The position numbers and the translations under genes are program-made. Below are positions 17,357-26,006 of a stretch of 39,724 bases of DNA, in pieces (within the stretch, counting starts at the first letter, position 1; every line of letters starts with the position of its first letter). The DNA comes from Oscillospiraceae bacterium (GTDB lineage Bacteria; Bacillota; Clostridia; Oscillospirales; UBA929), in NCBI GenBank assembly GCA_031255175.1, contig JAIRTA010000020.1, forward strand, positions 1-39,724, in the 5' to 3' direction. Below the pieces are notes generated by a model that was not told the origin of the DNA, searched no databases, and worked only from the letters and a program-made list of their open reading frames with translations.

Positions 17357-18874
17357 ATGTTGAAAAAAACCGTCGCTCTTGTCATTATGGACGGCTTCGG
17401 CCTCGCGCCGGCCTCCGCCGGCAACGCCATCGCCGCGGCCGCCACCCCGTGTTTAGACGCGCTCTCGGCCGGCTGCCCGCACACGCAGATCCAAGCCTCC
17501 GGCCTCAACGTCGGCCTCCCGGACGGGCAGATGGGCAATTCCGAGGTGGGACACACAAACATCGGCGCCGGCCGGGTGGTGTATCAAGACCTCCCCCGCA
17601 TCTCAAAGGCTGTCGAAGACGGGAGTTTCTTTGAAAATCCGGCCTTCACCGCCGCCGTCGACCACTGTTTGGCGCACGGCACGGCGTTGCACCTCATGGG
17701 CCTTCTGTCGGACGGCGGGGTGCACAGCCACAACACGCACACCTGGGCCTTTTTGGAGCTGGCGCGCCGGCGCGGCCTCTCGAACGTCTTCTTGCACTGC
17801 TTTTTAGACGGGCGCGACGTGCCGCCCGATTCGGGGCTGCGCTTTGTTGAAGAGGCGGAAAAACACTGCCGGGAGACCGGCGCGCGCATCGCCACCGTGA
17901 TGGGCCGCTACTACGCAATGGACCGCGACAACCGCTGGGAGCGCGTGGAGCGCGCCTACGCCGCCATCGTATACGGCGAGGCGCCCCTCGACCCGGACCC
18001 GGCCGGCGCGGTGGCCCGCTCCTACGAAAAAGGCGTCACCGACGAGTTCATGGAACCGGTCATCTGCCTGCGGGGCGCCGAGCTCTCTCCCAACGACGCC
18101 GTGATCTTTACAAACTTCCGCCCGGACCGCGCGCGTGAGATCACGCGCACATTGGTGGACCCGGACTTCTCCGGGTTTGCCCGGCGGTCCTTTTTCCCTC
18201 TGTTTTATGTCTGTACAACCCAATACGACGCCAAGATGCCCAATGTCCGCGTCGCCTTCGGGCCCGAGACGCTGACAAACACGTTTGGCGAGTACCTCAG
18301 CCAAAAGGGACTCACCCAGCTCCGCATCGCCGAAACGGAAAAATACGCCCACGTCACCTTCTTTTTCAACGGCGGCGTGGAGACCGTCTACCCCGGTGAG
18401 GACCGCGTCCTCATCCCCTCCCCGAAGGTGGCCACCTACGACCTGCAACCCGAGATGAGCGCCTACCCCGTCGCTGACGAGGCTGTGTCGCGCATCCGCA
18501 GCGGGATGTACGACGCGGTCATCTTAAACTTCGCCAACTGTGACATGGTCGGGCACACCGGCGTCTTCGACGCCGCCCGGCGGGCCGTGGAGGCCGTGGA
18601 CACCTGCGTCGGCCGCGTCGCCGAGGCCGTGGAGGCCGTGGGCGGTGTCATCCTGATCACCGCGGACCACGGCAACGCCGATCAGATGCTGGAGGCGGAC
18701 GGCCGTTCTCCCTTCACCGCGCATACGACAAACCCGGTGCCGCTCATTGTCCGCGGCGGCGGCGTCACGGCGCTGCGCGAAGGCGGACGGCTGTGCGACC
18801 TGACGCCCACGATGCTGGACCTGATGGGCCTGCCGCAGCCGGCAGAGATGACCGGGCGGAGCCTGGTCAGATAA
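17357..18874 (+). CDS. gpmI: 2,3-bisphosphoglycerate-independent phosphoglycerate mutase
   Basis: GpmI converts 3- to 2-phosphoglycerate using two manganese ions. The 505-aa product starts LVIMDGFGLAP (metal Asp12) and has the phosphoserine Ser62 in MGNSEVGHTNIGAGR. DGGVHSHNTH, the FLDGRDVPP segment, the arginine-rich NFRPDRAREITR and the C-terminal metal site TADHGNADQM follow. The start ATG 17357 has GAGGT six bases upstream and lies 34 bases after tpiA; the track's 17300 start overlaps tpiA and is rejected. The manganese dependence of this class is often tied to pH changes during sporulation; that is family knowledge. Confidence 0.97.
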   Translation: MLKKTVALVIMDGFGLAPASAGNAIAAAATPCLDALSAGCPHTQIQASGLNVGLPDGQMGNSEVGHTNIGAGRVVYQDLPRISKAVEDGSFFENPAFTAAVDHCLAHGTALHLMGLLSDGGVHSHNTHTWAFLELARRRGLSNVFLHCFLDGRDVPPDSGLRFVEEAEKHCRETGARIATVMGRYYAMDRDNRWERVERAYAAIVYGEAPLDPDPAGAVARSYEKGVTDEFMEPVICLRGAELSPNDAVIFTNFRPDRAREITRTLVDPDFSGFARRSFFPLFYVCTTQYDAKMPNVRVAFGPETLTNTFGEYLSQKGLTQLRIAETEKYAHVTFFFNGGVETVYPGEDRVLIPSPKVATYDLQPEMSAYPVADEAVSRIRSGMYDAVILNFANCDMVGHTGVFDAARRAVEAVDTCVGRVAEAVEAVGGVILITADHGNADQMLEADGRSPFTAHTTNPVPLIVRGGGVTALREGGRLCDLTPTMLDLMGLPQPAEMTGRSLVR

Positions 18875-18948
18875 AGATCTGTCAAAACCGGCCGGCTCCG
18901 GCGCGGCTTTTGATTTCCGTTTCCCCATGAAATTCCGTGAAAAGGTAA

Positions 18949-20295
<1,347 letters not shown>

Positions 20296-20299
20296 TTCT

Positions 20300-20360
20300 T
20301 CCCTCCAAACGGAAGGGCCCGCACGTGCAATGCGCGTGCGGGCCCTTCCGTTTGGAGGGA
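20300..20360. terminator. Exceptionally long bidirectional terminator after eno
   Basis: Two perfect 26-bp arms (20300-20325 and 20335-20360; start TCCCTCCAAACGG) surround a 9-base loop. It begins 4 bases after the eno stop and separates eno from a converging gene. The inner core AAGGGCCCGC recurs in the hairpin at 31271-31309. There is no clear T-run on either side. Confidence 0.85.
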
Positions 20361-20371
20361 AAGATATAATC

Positions 20372-20848
20372 TCACACAACCGGGACAAACTGCGTTCGCA
20401 GGGCGCGCCCGTCCACTTCGACCAGGCCGTAGGTGGCGTGCCCAAAGCAGGGGAACCCGAGACTGCCGGGGTTGAAGAGAAGCACACCGTTTTCTTCCTC
20501 GCAAAAAGGCACATGCGTGTGCCCAAACAGGGCCGCCCGGGCGCCGGCTTCCCCCGCCGCCGCGGCCAGAAGGCCCGTCGTGCGTTTGACGCCGTGCAGG
20601 TGCCCGTGCGTCAAAAAAAACGTCACGCCCTCCACCGTCAGCATCCGGACCGTCTCGCCCCCGGCGGTCATATCGCAGTTGCCCTGCACCGTGACCGGCT
20701 CGGGACTGCCGGGCGGCAGAGACAGGGCGCGTATATCGCGGGAAAAATCCCCCAGGTGGATGATCAAATCGGCCGGGCGGTTCTCCACCACGGAGCGCAT
20801 GCGCTCCAAATGACCGTGTGTGTCGGAAAATACCAAAATACGGGTCAA
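20372..20848 (-). CDS. YfcE/MJ0936-type metallophosphoesterase
   Basis: A 158-aa calcineurin-like phosphodiesterase. All metal-binding motifs are present: DTHGH (9-13), HLGD, GNCD, THGHLH and GHTHVP, in the order and short spacing of the YfcE family. These small enzymes hydrolyse phosphodiesters in vitro; the natural substrate is unclear. The start is the TTG at 20848, with GGGGGCG seven bases upstream; there is no in-frame ATG near it. It converges on eno, with the long hairpin between them. Its 5' end faces the two small unknown plus-strand genes. Confidence 0.9.
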   Translation of the reverse strand: MTRILVFSDTHGHLERMRSVVENRPADLIIHLGDFSRDIRALSLPPGSPEPVTVQGNCDMTAGGETVRMLTVEGVTFFLTHGHLHGVKRTTGLLAAAAGEAGARAALFGHTHVPFCEEENGVLLFNPGSLGFPCFGHATYGLVEVDGRALRTQFVPVV

Positions 20849-20957
20849 TGGTCACGCCCCCGTTCCAAAAACGGCCCCCGCCGCATATTGTTATAACAAC
20901 GAACTGTCGGTTGTTGTCGTCATGTTCGATCTCAAGACACAAAACGGAGGCGAGACT

Positions 20958-21308
20958 ATGGACAAGGCGTTCCCTCTCACACCCGACGCGCTGGGCGCGC
21001 TGTTTCGCGCGGCGCGCGCGCCCAGCGGCGGCGCGGCAACGCCGGAGACGCCGGCGCCCGAACCCAAACCGGCCGAACCGGCGGACAGCGAAGCCCGCAC
21101 CCCCGCCACGGTTCTCCTGGCGCTTCTCGACGCCTGCCGCGAGGCCGGCGGCGCGTCAGGCGACAGCGAAGCCCTGCTGCTCGCGCTGCGGCCCTACCTG
21201 CGCCCGGAGAGACGGGCCCAGGTGGAACGGGTCGCGGAGCTCGTCCGTCTCGCCCGCGCGGTGTACGGCGGGTACCAAACGACGTCCGGAGGCGAAGAAC
21301 ATGCATAG
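20958..21308 (+). CDS. Unknown protein, 116 aa
   Basis: I cannot name this gene. ATG 20958 follows AACGGAGGCG at a good distance. After a Pro/Ala-rich stretch (about 22-50) the product has two helical segments, TVLLALLDACREAGG and LLLALRPYLRPERRAQVERV. The second resembles short clostridial proteins of the form 'LRPYLSPERQ..V', which often come in pairs with a small membrane protein, as here. No membrane segment or catalytic motif is seen. Its last 8 bases overlap the next gene. Upstream (20888-20899) is the perfect palindrome TTGTTATAACAA, a possible control site. Confidence 0.7.
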   Translation: MDKAFPLTPDALGALFRAARAPSGGAATPETPAPEPKPAEPADSEARTPATVLLALLDACREAGGASGDSEALLLALRPYLRPERRAQVERVAELVRLARAVYGGYQTTSGGEEHA

Positions 21309-21534
21309 CCGTTACCCCGAGACACCCGCGCGGGCCGCTATGCCCGACGCCGAGGCGCACCCGGCGCCCTCCCGCGCCCCGGCCGCACAGACCCCTGCCC
21401 CGACACCTCAAACCCGCGCCGGGCGGGACGCCGGGGACATTTTGCTGCTGCTTGTCACGCTGTATCTGTGCCTCGAGAGCGACAGCGACGAGATCCTCGT
21501 CCTGCTCGCCCTTCTCCTGTTCGCCGGGCTGTAA
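21301..21534 (+). CDS. Unknown small membrane protein, 77 aa
   Basis: It starts at ATG 21301 with GGAGGCG six bases upstream and overlaps the preceding gene by 8 bases, so the two are almost certainly co-translated. The first 45 residues are Pro/Ala-rich and probably disordered. The C-terminus has two short hydrophobic stretches, ILLLLVTLYLCL and ILVLLALLLFAGL, joined by an acidic turn ESDSDE. That arrangement suggests a hairpin in the membrane. Similar tiny proteins with an acidic loop between Leu-rich helices are frequent in spore-formers, but I cannot assign a function. Confidence 0.7.
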   Translation: MHSRYPETPARAAMPDAEAHPAPSRAPAAQTPAPTPQTRAGRDAGDILLLLVTLYLCLESDSDEILVLLALLLFAGL

Positions 21535-21627
21535 GCGCACCCCCGGGGAGACCGGCGGGATCCGGCGGGCAGGTTCTATTTGTCAAAATTTGGTATTTAT
21601 TGGCATTCGATTGTGCGCCGTAAATCC

Positions 21628-22446
21628 TCAGTCCAGATTCATCACAAGCTGGGTGTCCGGCAGACGGAACATCTCGTCGGACGGCCGGTACAGCTCCACG
21701 GACTGGAGCACGCAGCTGTATTTCAAAACCCCGTCCTGCGTCTTCTCCATGCGGAGCAAAAAGCCGTTTTCCAGCGAGATCCACCATGCGTGTACATAGC
21801 GGGACCCGGCCGCCTGTGACTCGACGAAGATGCAGGGCTTGTTCTCCCACACGAGATAGGACGCGGAGAGGATCTCCTCGGGGTCGCAGGTGAGCAGCGG
21901 CTCGTAGACGGCCAAACCGGCCTCATCCTCCACGCTGACGTTGCCGCGCGCCGTCGGATGGTACGGCCCCCCTTGCGGCGCCCAGAGGAAGACGCGTGTG
22001 CGGCCCGTGAGCAGATTGGCGGACAGCCGGCGTTCGACGTCGTAGATCTCCGCCCGGGTGTAGTCGTCCGCCGCGAACACGCGCCGCTCCAACGGGCCCG
22101 ACCCGCCCCCGTCCCAAAACCACTCTATCTGCCAAACGCTGCTGTACTCGGGCGGCCTCTTCAGCTCGGAGAGGATCTGCTGGGCGTTGGCACGGTTGAT
22201 GTCCGCCGCGAAGGCGGGCGGGGAAACGGGGGTCGGCGGCGGCGGAGAGGCGGGCGGCACGGCGCCGGAGTTCGACGGCGACGGCTCCCAGGCCGGCGGG
22301 GGTGACGGCAGGACAATCGTCCCCGGCCCCACCTCCGCCGGGGCGCGGAAGAGATACAGCGTAACCGCGACCAGGGCCACCACAATGACCACCGTGGGCA
22401 GCAACACGGGCAGCAGCACGCCCCGGGGCCTTCTTCGTCTCCTCAA
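21628..22446 (-). CDS. Membrane-anchored LolA/RseB-like protein, 272 aa
   Basis: The TTG at 22446 overlaps the wecB stop as TTGA and has GGGAGG nine bases upstream, a classic coupled start. The N-terminus is Arg-rich, then one membrane segment (LPVLLPTVVIVVALVAVTLYLF). A Pro/Ser linker follows, then a folded domain outside the membrane. That domain's closing pattern (SLENGFLLRMEK, VELYRPSDEMFRLPD) is typical of the LolA/LppX/RseB-like beta-sheet superfamily that binds lipids or senses envelope state. It is the last gene of the tagO-wecB unit, so a role in handling cell-wall polymer or lipid is plausible but inferred. The ORF-track extension to 22533 lies within wecB. Confidence 0.7.
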   Translation of the reverse strand: MRRRRRPRGVLLPVLLPTVVIVVALVAVTLYLFRAPAEVGPGTIVLPSPPPAWEPSPSNSGAVPPASPPPPTPVSPPAFAADINRANAQQILSELKRPPEYSSVWQIEWFWDGGGSGPLERRVFAADDYTRAEIYDVERRLSANLLTGRTRVFLWAPQGGPYHPTARGNVSVEDEAGLAVYEPLLTCDPEEILSASYLVWENKPCIFVESQAAGSRYVHAWWISLENGFLLRMEKTQDGVLKYSCVLQSVELYRPSDEMFRLPDTQLVMNLD

Positions 22447-23603
22447 ACCGATTCGCCTCCCGCACCGAATACGTCCGGCGGCGCGGCGCGCATACCGTAG
22501 TGGTACAAAACGGCCTCGACAATCCGCCGGCAAGCCTCGCCGTCCCCGTAAGGGTTGACGGCCTTTGCCATTTTTGTATGTTCCGCCGCGTTGTCCAGCA
22601 GCATCGCGGCCGTGGCCACAATGTCGCGCCTGTCCGCGCCCACCATGCGCACGGTGCCCGCCTCCACCGCCTCGGGGCGCTCCGTCTCGCGGCGCATCAC
22701 CAGCACGGGGCGGCCCAGCGCGGGCGCTTCCTCTTGCAGTCCGCCCGAATCGGTGAGGATAAAGTGACAGCGCGCCATGAGATTGTGCAGTTCGTCCACC
22801 GGCAGCGGGTCGATCAGATGGATGCGCGGCACATGGTCGAGGATCCGGCTCGCCGGCTCCCGGACCGCCGGATTCAGATGCACCGGCAGCACAATGTGGA
22901 TGTCTTGATAACAGGTGGCAAGGTCGCGCAACGCCCAGAAGATGTTGACGAACCCGTCGCCGTAATTTTCCCGCCGGTGGGCGGTGACCAAGAGCACGCG
23001 CGCCTCCGGCGGCAGGTCGGCGAGCGCCGGCGTCCGGAAGGCGTAGTCCTCCCGCACCGTCAGCCGCAGCGCGTCGATGACCGTGTTCCCCGTGACAAAG
23101 ACGCCGTCTTCAATGCCCTCGCGGCGGAGGTTCTCCCGGTTTTGCGCCGTGGGGCAAAAATGCAGATCGGCCAGCACGCCCACCAGGCGGCGGTTGACCT
23201 CTTCCGGGTAGGGCGCGTATTTGTCGCCCGTGCGAAGGCCCGCTTCCACGTGGCCGACCTTCACCTTGCGGTGGAAGGCCGACAGCGCGCCGGCCAGGGT
23301 GGTTGAGGTGTCGCCGTGTACCAAAACAAGGTCGGGGCGCGCCTCGGCCAGCAGCGCGTCCATGCCGGTGAGCGCCTTGGTTGTGATGGTGGAGAGACTC
23401 TGGCTCTCCTCCATGATGTTCAGGTCATAGTCCGGGGTGATCGAAAACAGTGCCAACACACTGTCGAGCATCTCCCGGTGCTGCGCGGTCACGGCGCAGC
23501 ATGTCTCCACGCCGGGGGTCCGGCGCAGAGCCAGCACCAGCGGTGCCATTTTCACCGCCTCGGGACGGGTCCCGAAGACGGTCATCACCTTCAGAGGCGG
23601 CAT
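22443..23603 (-). CDS. wecB: UDP-N-acetylglucosamine 2-epimerase (non-hydrolysing)
   Basis: WecB/MnaA converts UDP-GlcNAc to UDP-ManNAc, needed for the linkage unit of wall teichoic acid and other surface polymers. The 386-aa product has VFGTRPEAVKMAPLVLAL at the N-terminus, VHGDTSTTLAGA, VTAHRRENYG, and the UDP-binding SGGLQEEAPALGRPVLVMR with ETERPEAVEAGT. The ATG at 23603 follows AAGGAG. It starts 13 bases after the tagO-like gene and overlaps the next gene by 4 bases, so the three form one operon. The product would supply ManNAc for the second step after the TagO-type transferase. Confidence 0.95.
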   Translation of the reverse strand: MPPLKVMTVFGTRPEAVKMAPLVLALRRTPGVETCCAVTAQHREMLDSVLALFSITPDYDLNIMEESQSLSTITTKALTGMDALLAEARPDLVLVHGDTSTTLAGALSAFHRKVKVGHVEAGLRTGDKYAPYPEEVNRRLVGVLADLHFCPTAQNRENLRREGIEDGVFVTGNTVIDALRLTVREDYAFRTPALADLPPEARVLLVTAHRRENYGDGFVNIFWALRDLATCYQDIHIVLPVHLNPAVREPASRILDHVPRIHLIDPLPVDELHNLMARCHFILTDSGGLQEEAPALGRPVLVMRRETERPEAVEAGTVRMVGADRRDIVATAAMLLDNAAEHTKMAKAVNPYGDGEACRRIVEAVLYHYGMRAAPPDVFGAGGESV

Positions 23604-23616
23604 ACAATGATCTCCT

Positions 23617-24732
23617 TCAAGTTTTCGAATTCGGGGGCGTCTCCGACGGGGGCGCGTCCTCCTCCCGGCCGGTCGCCGTCGGCGCGGCCGGGCCGTCCCT
23701 CCGGTTCATGCGAAACAGCCGGGCGCCCACGAGGACGGCGACAATGACCGCCAGCAGAAAATACATGGCTTTGATCTCGCCCGACGTGGTGAGGAGCACG
23801 GCCGCGAGGCCCAAAATGGCGGACAGCGTGTATAAGATAGCCACCGACTGCTTTTGCGAGAAACCCATGTCGATCAGCCGGTGGTGAACGTGGCTCCTGT
23901 CCGGCGCGATGGGGCTGTGCCCGCTGGACAGCCGCCGGACGACGGCCATCACCGTGTCGAAGATGGGCAGCCCCAGCACCAAAAACGGCACGGCGAACGA
24001 GATGATCGTGTAAAATTTGAACAGGCCCAAGATGGAGACGCAGGCCAGCACATACCCGAGAAAGGTGGCGCCGGTGTCGCCCATGAACATTTTGGCGGGG
24101 TTTAAGTTGTAGGGCATAAACCCGACGCACGCGCCGGCGAGCGCCGCCATGATGACGGCCACCTCGGGCTGGGTCAGCAGCAGGGCGATGACGAGCAGCG
24201 TGAGAGACGAGATGGCCGACACGCCGACCGCCAGCCCATCCAGCCCGTCGATGAGATTCACGGAATTGGTGATGGCGACGATCCACAACACGGTGAGCGG
24301 CCAGGACAGCACGCCCAGGTCGATGTAAGAGACGTCGCTGAAAAAGATCGGGTTCGAAAAAAACTTGATGACCACGTCGTGAAACACCGGGACCAGCGCG
24401 GCCGCGATTTGCACGAGCAACTTCACCCACGCCTTGAGGCGCACAACGTCGTCGATGATGCCGAGCACGACAATGATGACGGAGCCCAACAAGATTCCGC
24501 GCACGGGCCGGGAGATCTCATAAAACACCAAAATAGACGCCAGTGTGCCCGCGAAAATGGCGAGCCCCCCCAATCTGGAGATCGGCTTCTTGTGGATCCG
24601 CCGCCCGTCCCTCGGCACGTCGATGGCCCCTATGATGTGGGCAAACCGGCGGACGGCCGGAGAGACGGCAAACGAGACCACACCGCCCATCACGAAGGTG
24701 AGCAGCGCCAGCAACGGCGTGGAAAGTCCCAC
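23617..24732 (-). CDS. tagO: Undecaprenyl-phosphate GlcNAc-1-phosphate transferase (TagO/WecA family)
   Basis: This enzyme loads GlcNAc-1-phosphate onto undecaprenyl phosphate, the first membrane step of teichoic acid or surface polysaccharide assembly. The 371-aa product has about ten membrane helices. The cytoplasmic catalytic loops are present: ISRLGGLAIFAG, GIIDDVVRLKAW, VNLIDGLDGLAVG, KMFMGDTGATFLGY and the UDP-sugar loop RSHVHHRLIDMG. A charged, Pro-rich tail of 30 residues follows the last helix. The GTG at 24732 with GGAGGGGG upstream is the only good start. wecB directly downstream fits a GlcNAc-ManNAc linkage unit. tagO is used by function; WecA is equivalent. Confidence 0.92.
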   Translation of the reverse strand: MGLSTPLLALLTFVMGGVVSFAVSPAVRRFAHIIGAIDVPRDGRRIHKKPISRLGGLAIFAGTLASILVFYEISRPVRGILLGSVIIVVLGIIDDVVRLKAWVKLLVQIAAALVPVFHDVVIKFFSNPIFFSDVSYIDLGVLSWPLTVLWIVAITNSVNLIDGLDGLAVGVSAISSLTLLVIALLLTQPEVAVIMAALAGACVGFMPYNLNPAKMFMGDTGATFLGYVLACVSILGLFKFYTIISFAVPFLVLGLPIFDTVMAVVRRLSSGHSPIAPDRSHVHHRLIDMGFSQKQSVAILYTLSAILGLAAVLLTTSGEIKAMYFLLAVIVAVLVGARLFRMNRRDGPAAPTATGREEDAPPSETPPNSKT

Positions 24733-24751
24733 CGGGTCACCCCCTCCAAAC

Positions 24752-24826
24752 TATGTGAAAATCATCATTTTCACATATAGCACCACAACATATAGTGTGT
24801 AGCAAAAAACAACCACTATATGTTGT
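24752..24826. repeat. Two AT-rich inverted repeats between trpS and the tagO-like gene
   Basis: TATGTGAAAAT/ATTTTCACATA (11-bp arms, 4-base loop, 24752-24777) and ACAACATATAGTG/CACTATATGTTGT (13-bp arms, 16-base loop, 24785-24826) stand side by side. Both are perfect and very AT-rich in a GC-rich region, and neither has a T-run. They could be trpS terminators of unusual kind or operator sites for the tagO operon, whose promoter must lie here. Confidence 0.75.
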
Positions 24827-24852
24827 ATAGCGTGATGAAAGCCTTCAAGTTC

Positions 24853-25863
24853 TCACACGGTCTCCCTCGGCAGGAAACCGACGGCATGGCGCACATCGGC
24901 CATAGTCTTCTCCGCAATGGCGGAGGCCCGCTCCCGGCCGCGCGCCATCTCGGCCTCCAAAAATCCCGGGTCCCGCAGCAGTTCTTCCACCCGCTCGCGC
25001 ACCGGGCGCAAAAGTTCGACAACGGCCTCCCCCACCGCCGGTTTGAAGGCCCCGTACCCCTGCCCCTCAAACTTTCTCTCCGTCTCTTCGAGAGAGAGCC
25101 CGGTGGCGAGAGAATAGATGGCCATGAGGTTGGAGACGCCGGGCTTTTGGGCCGTGTCGTGACAAACCCGCGCGTCCGAGTCGGTCACCGCTTTTTTGAA
25201 TTTCTTCATAATCGCGTCCGGGGACTCCGTGAGCAAGACGTGAGACGCCGGGTTCGGGTCCGATTTGTCCATCTTCCGCGTCGGGTCCGTGAGGCTCATG
25301 ATACGCGCGCCCACCGGGGGGATATAGGGTTCCGGCAGCGTAAACACGTCGGGGTGGACGCCGTTGAAACGCACGGCGATGTCCCGCGTGAGCTCCACAT
25401 GCTGCTTTTGGTCGCCGCCCACCGGCACGAGGTGCGCCTGATAGAGCAGGATGTCGGCGGCCATGAGCACGGGATAGTCAAACAGCCCGGCGTTGATGTT
25501 GTCGGGGTGCCGGGCCGACTTCTCTTTGAACTGCGTCATGCGCGAGAGTTCGCCAAACATCGTGTAACAGTTCAGCACCCAGGTGAGTTCCGCGTGCTGG
25601 GGCACCTGACTCTGTATAAACAGGACATTCTTTTGGGGGTCGAGGCCGATCGCCAGCAGCAGCGCGTAGAGCTCCCGCGTCTGGCGGCGCAGCTCCTCCC
25701 TGTCCCGCCGGACCGTGATGGCGTGCATATCGACCACGCAGTACACGCTCTCGTACTGCGGGTCGTCCTGCAAAGCCACCCAACTGCGAAACGCGCCCAG
25801 ATAGTTGCCGAGTGTCGGCGTGCCGCTGGGCTGCACACCGCTCAAAATTCTCTTCTTCATCAT
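24853..25863 (-). CDS. trpS: Tryptophanyl-tRNA synthetase
   Basis: TrpS charges tRNA-Trp. The 336-aa product has the class I signature in the TrpS form GVQPSGTPTLGNYLGAF (HIGH-equivalent TLGN, 17-20) and the KMSKS loop as RKMDKSDP (197-201). VVDMHAITV, the LLYQAHLVPVGGDQKQHVE pocket and normal length also fit. I place the start at ATG 25863; ATG 25860 and TTG 25869 are alternatives, and the ribosome binding site AAAGGCG is weak for all. No T-box leader was found upstream; the 140-base gap instead contains a palindromic repeat (25917-25941). Confidence 0.96.
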   Translation of the reverse strand: MMKKRILSGVQPSGTPTLGNYLGAFRSWVALQDDPQYESVYCVVDMHAITVRRDREELRRQTRELYALLLAIGLDPQKNVLFIQSQVPQHAELTWVLNCYTMFGELSRMTQFKEKSARHPDNINAGLFDYPVLMAADILLYQAHLVPVGGDQKQHVELTRDIAVRFNGVHPDVFTLPEPYIPPVGARIMSLTDPTRKMDKSDPNPASHVLLTESPDAIMKKFKKAVTDSDARVCHDTAQKPGVSNLMAIYSLATGLSLEETERKFEGQGYGAFKPAVGEAVVELLRPVRERVEELLRDPGFLEAEMARGRERASAIAEKTMADVRHAVGFLPRETV

Positions 25864-25916
25864 ATTCAAAGACCACGCCTTTTCTCATATCTTTCCCCAC
25901 ACGGGGCACGCCGGTA

Positions 25917-25941
25917 TGTAGGGGCGGATATCATCCGCCCG
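25917..25941. repeat. Palindromic intergenic repeat, GTAGGGGCGGAT type
   Basis: TGTAGGGGCGGATATCATCCGCCCG is a near-perfect palindrome around GATATC. It shares its GTAGGGGCG end with the copies at 6117-6143 (minus) and 33652-33678, and its GGAT..ATCCGCCCG half with 33785-33806. It lies between trpS and the aminotransferase gene. Confidence 0.75.
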
Positions 25942-26006
25942 CCGTCACCATCCCCGCCGCGCGGGGCACACCAAAACGCGGATGACGCCGTACCCAAGCA
26001 TCAAAT

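Noticed and set aside
24785-24826. Ordinary intrinsic terminator for trpS
   Set aside because: The stem is AT-rich, the loop is 16 bases and no T-run follows on the minus strand, so I list it as an inverted repeat only.
25870-26006. T-box leader upstream of trpS
   Set aside because: I found no T-box core, specifier stem or terminator/antiterminator pair; the gap holds a palindromic repeat instead.
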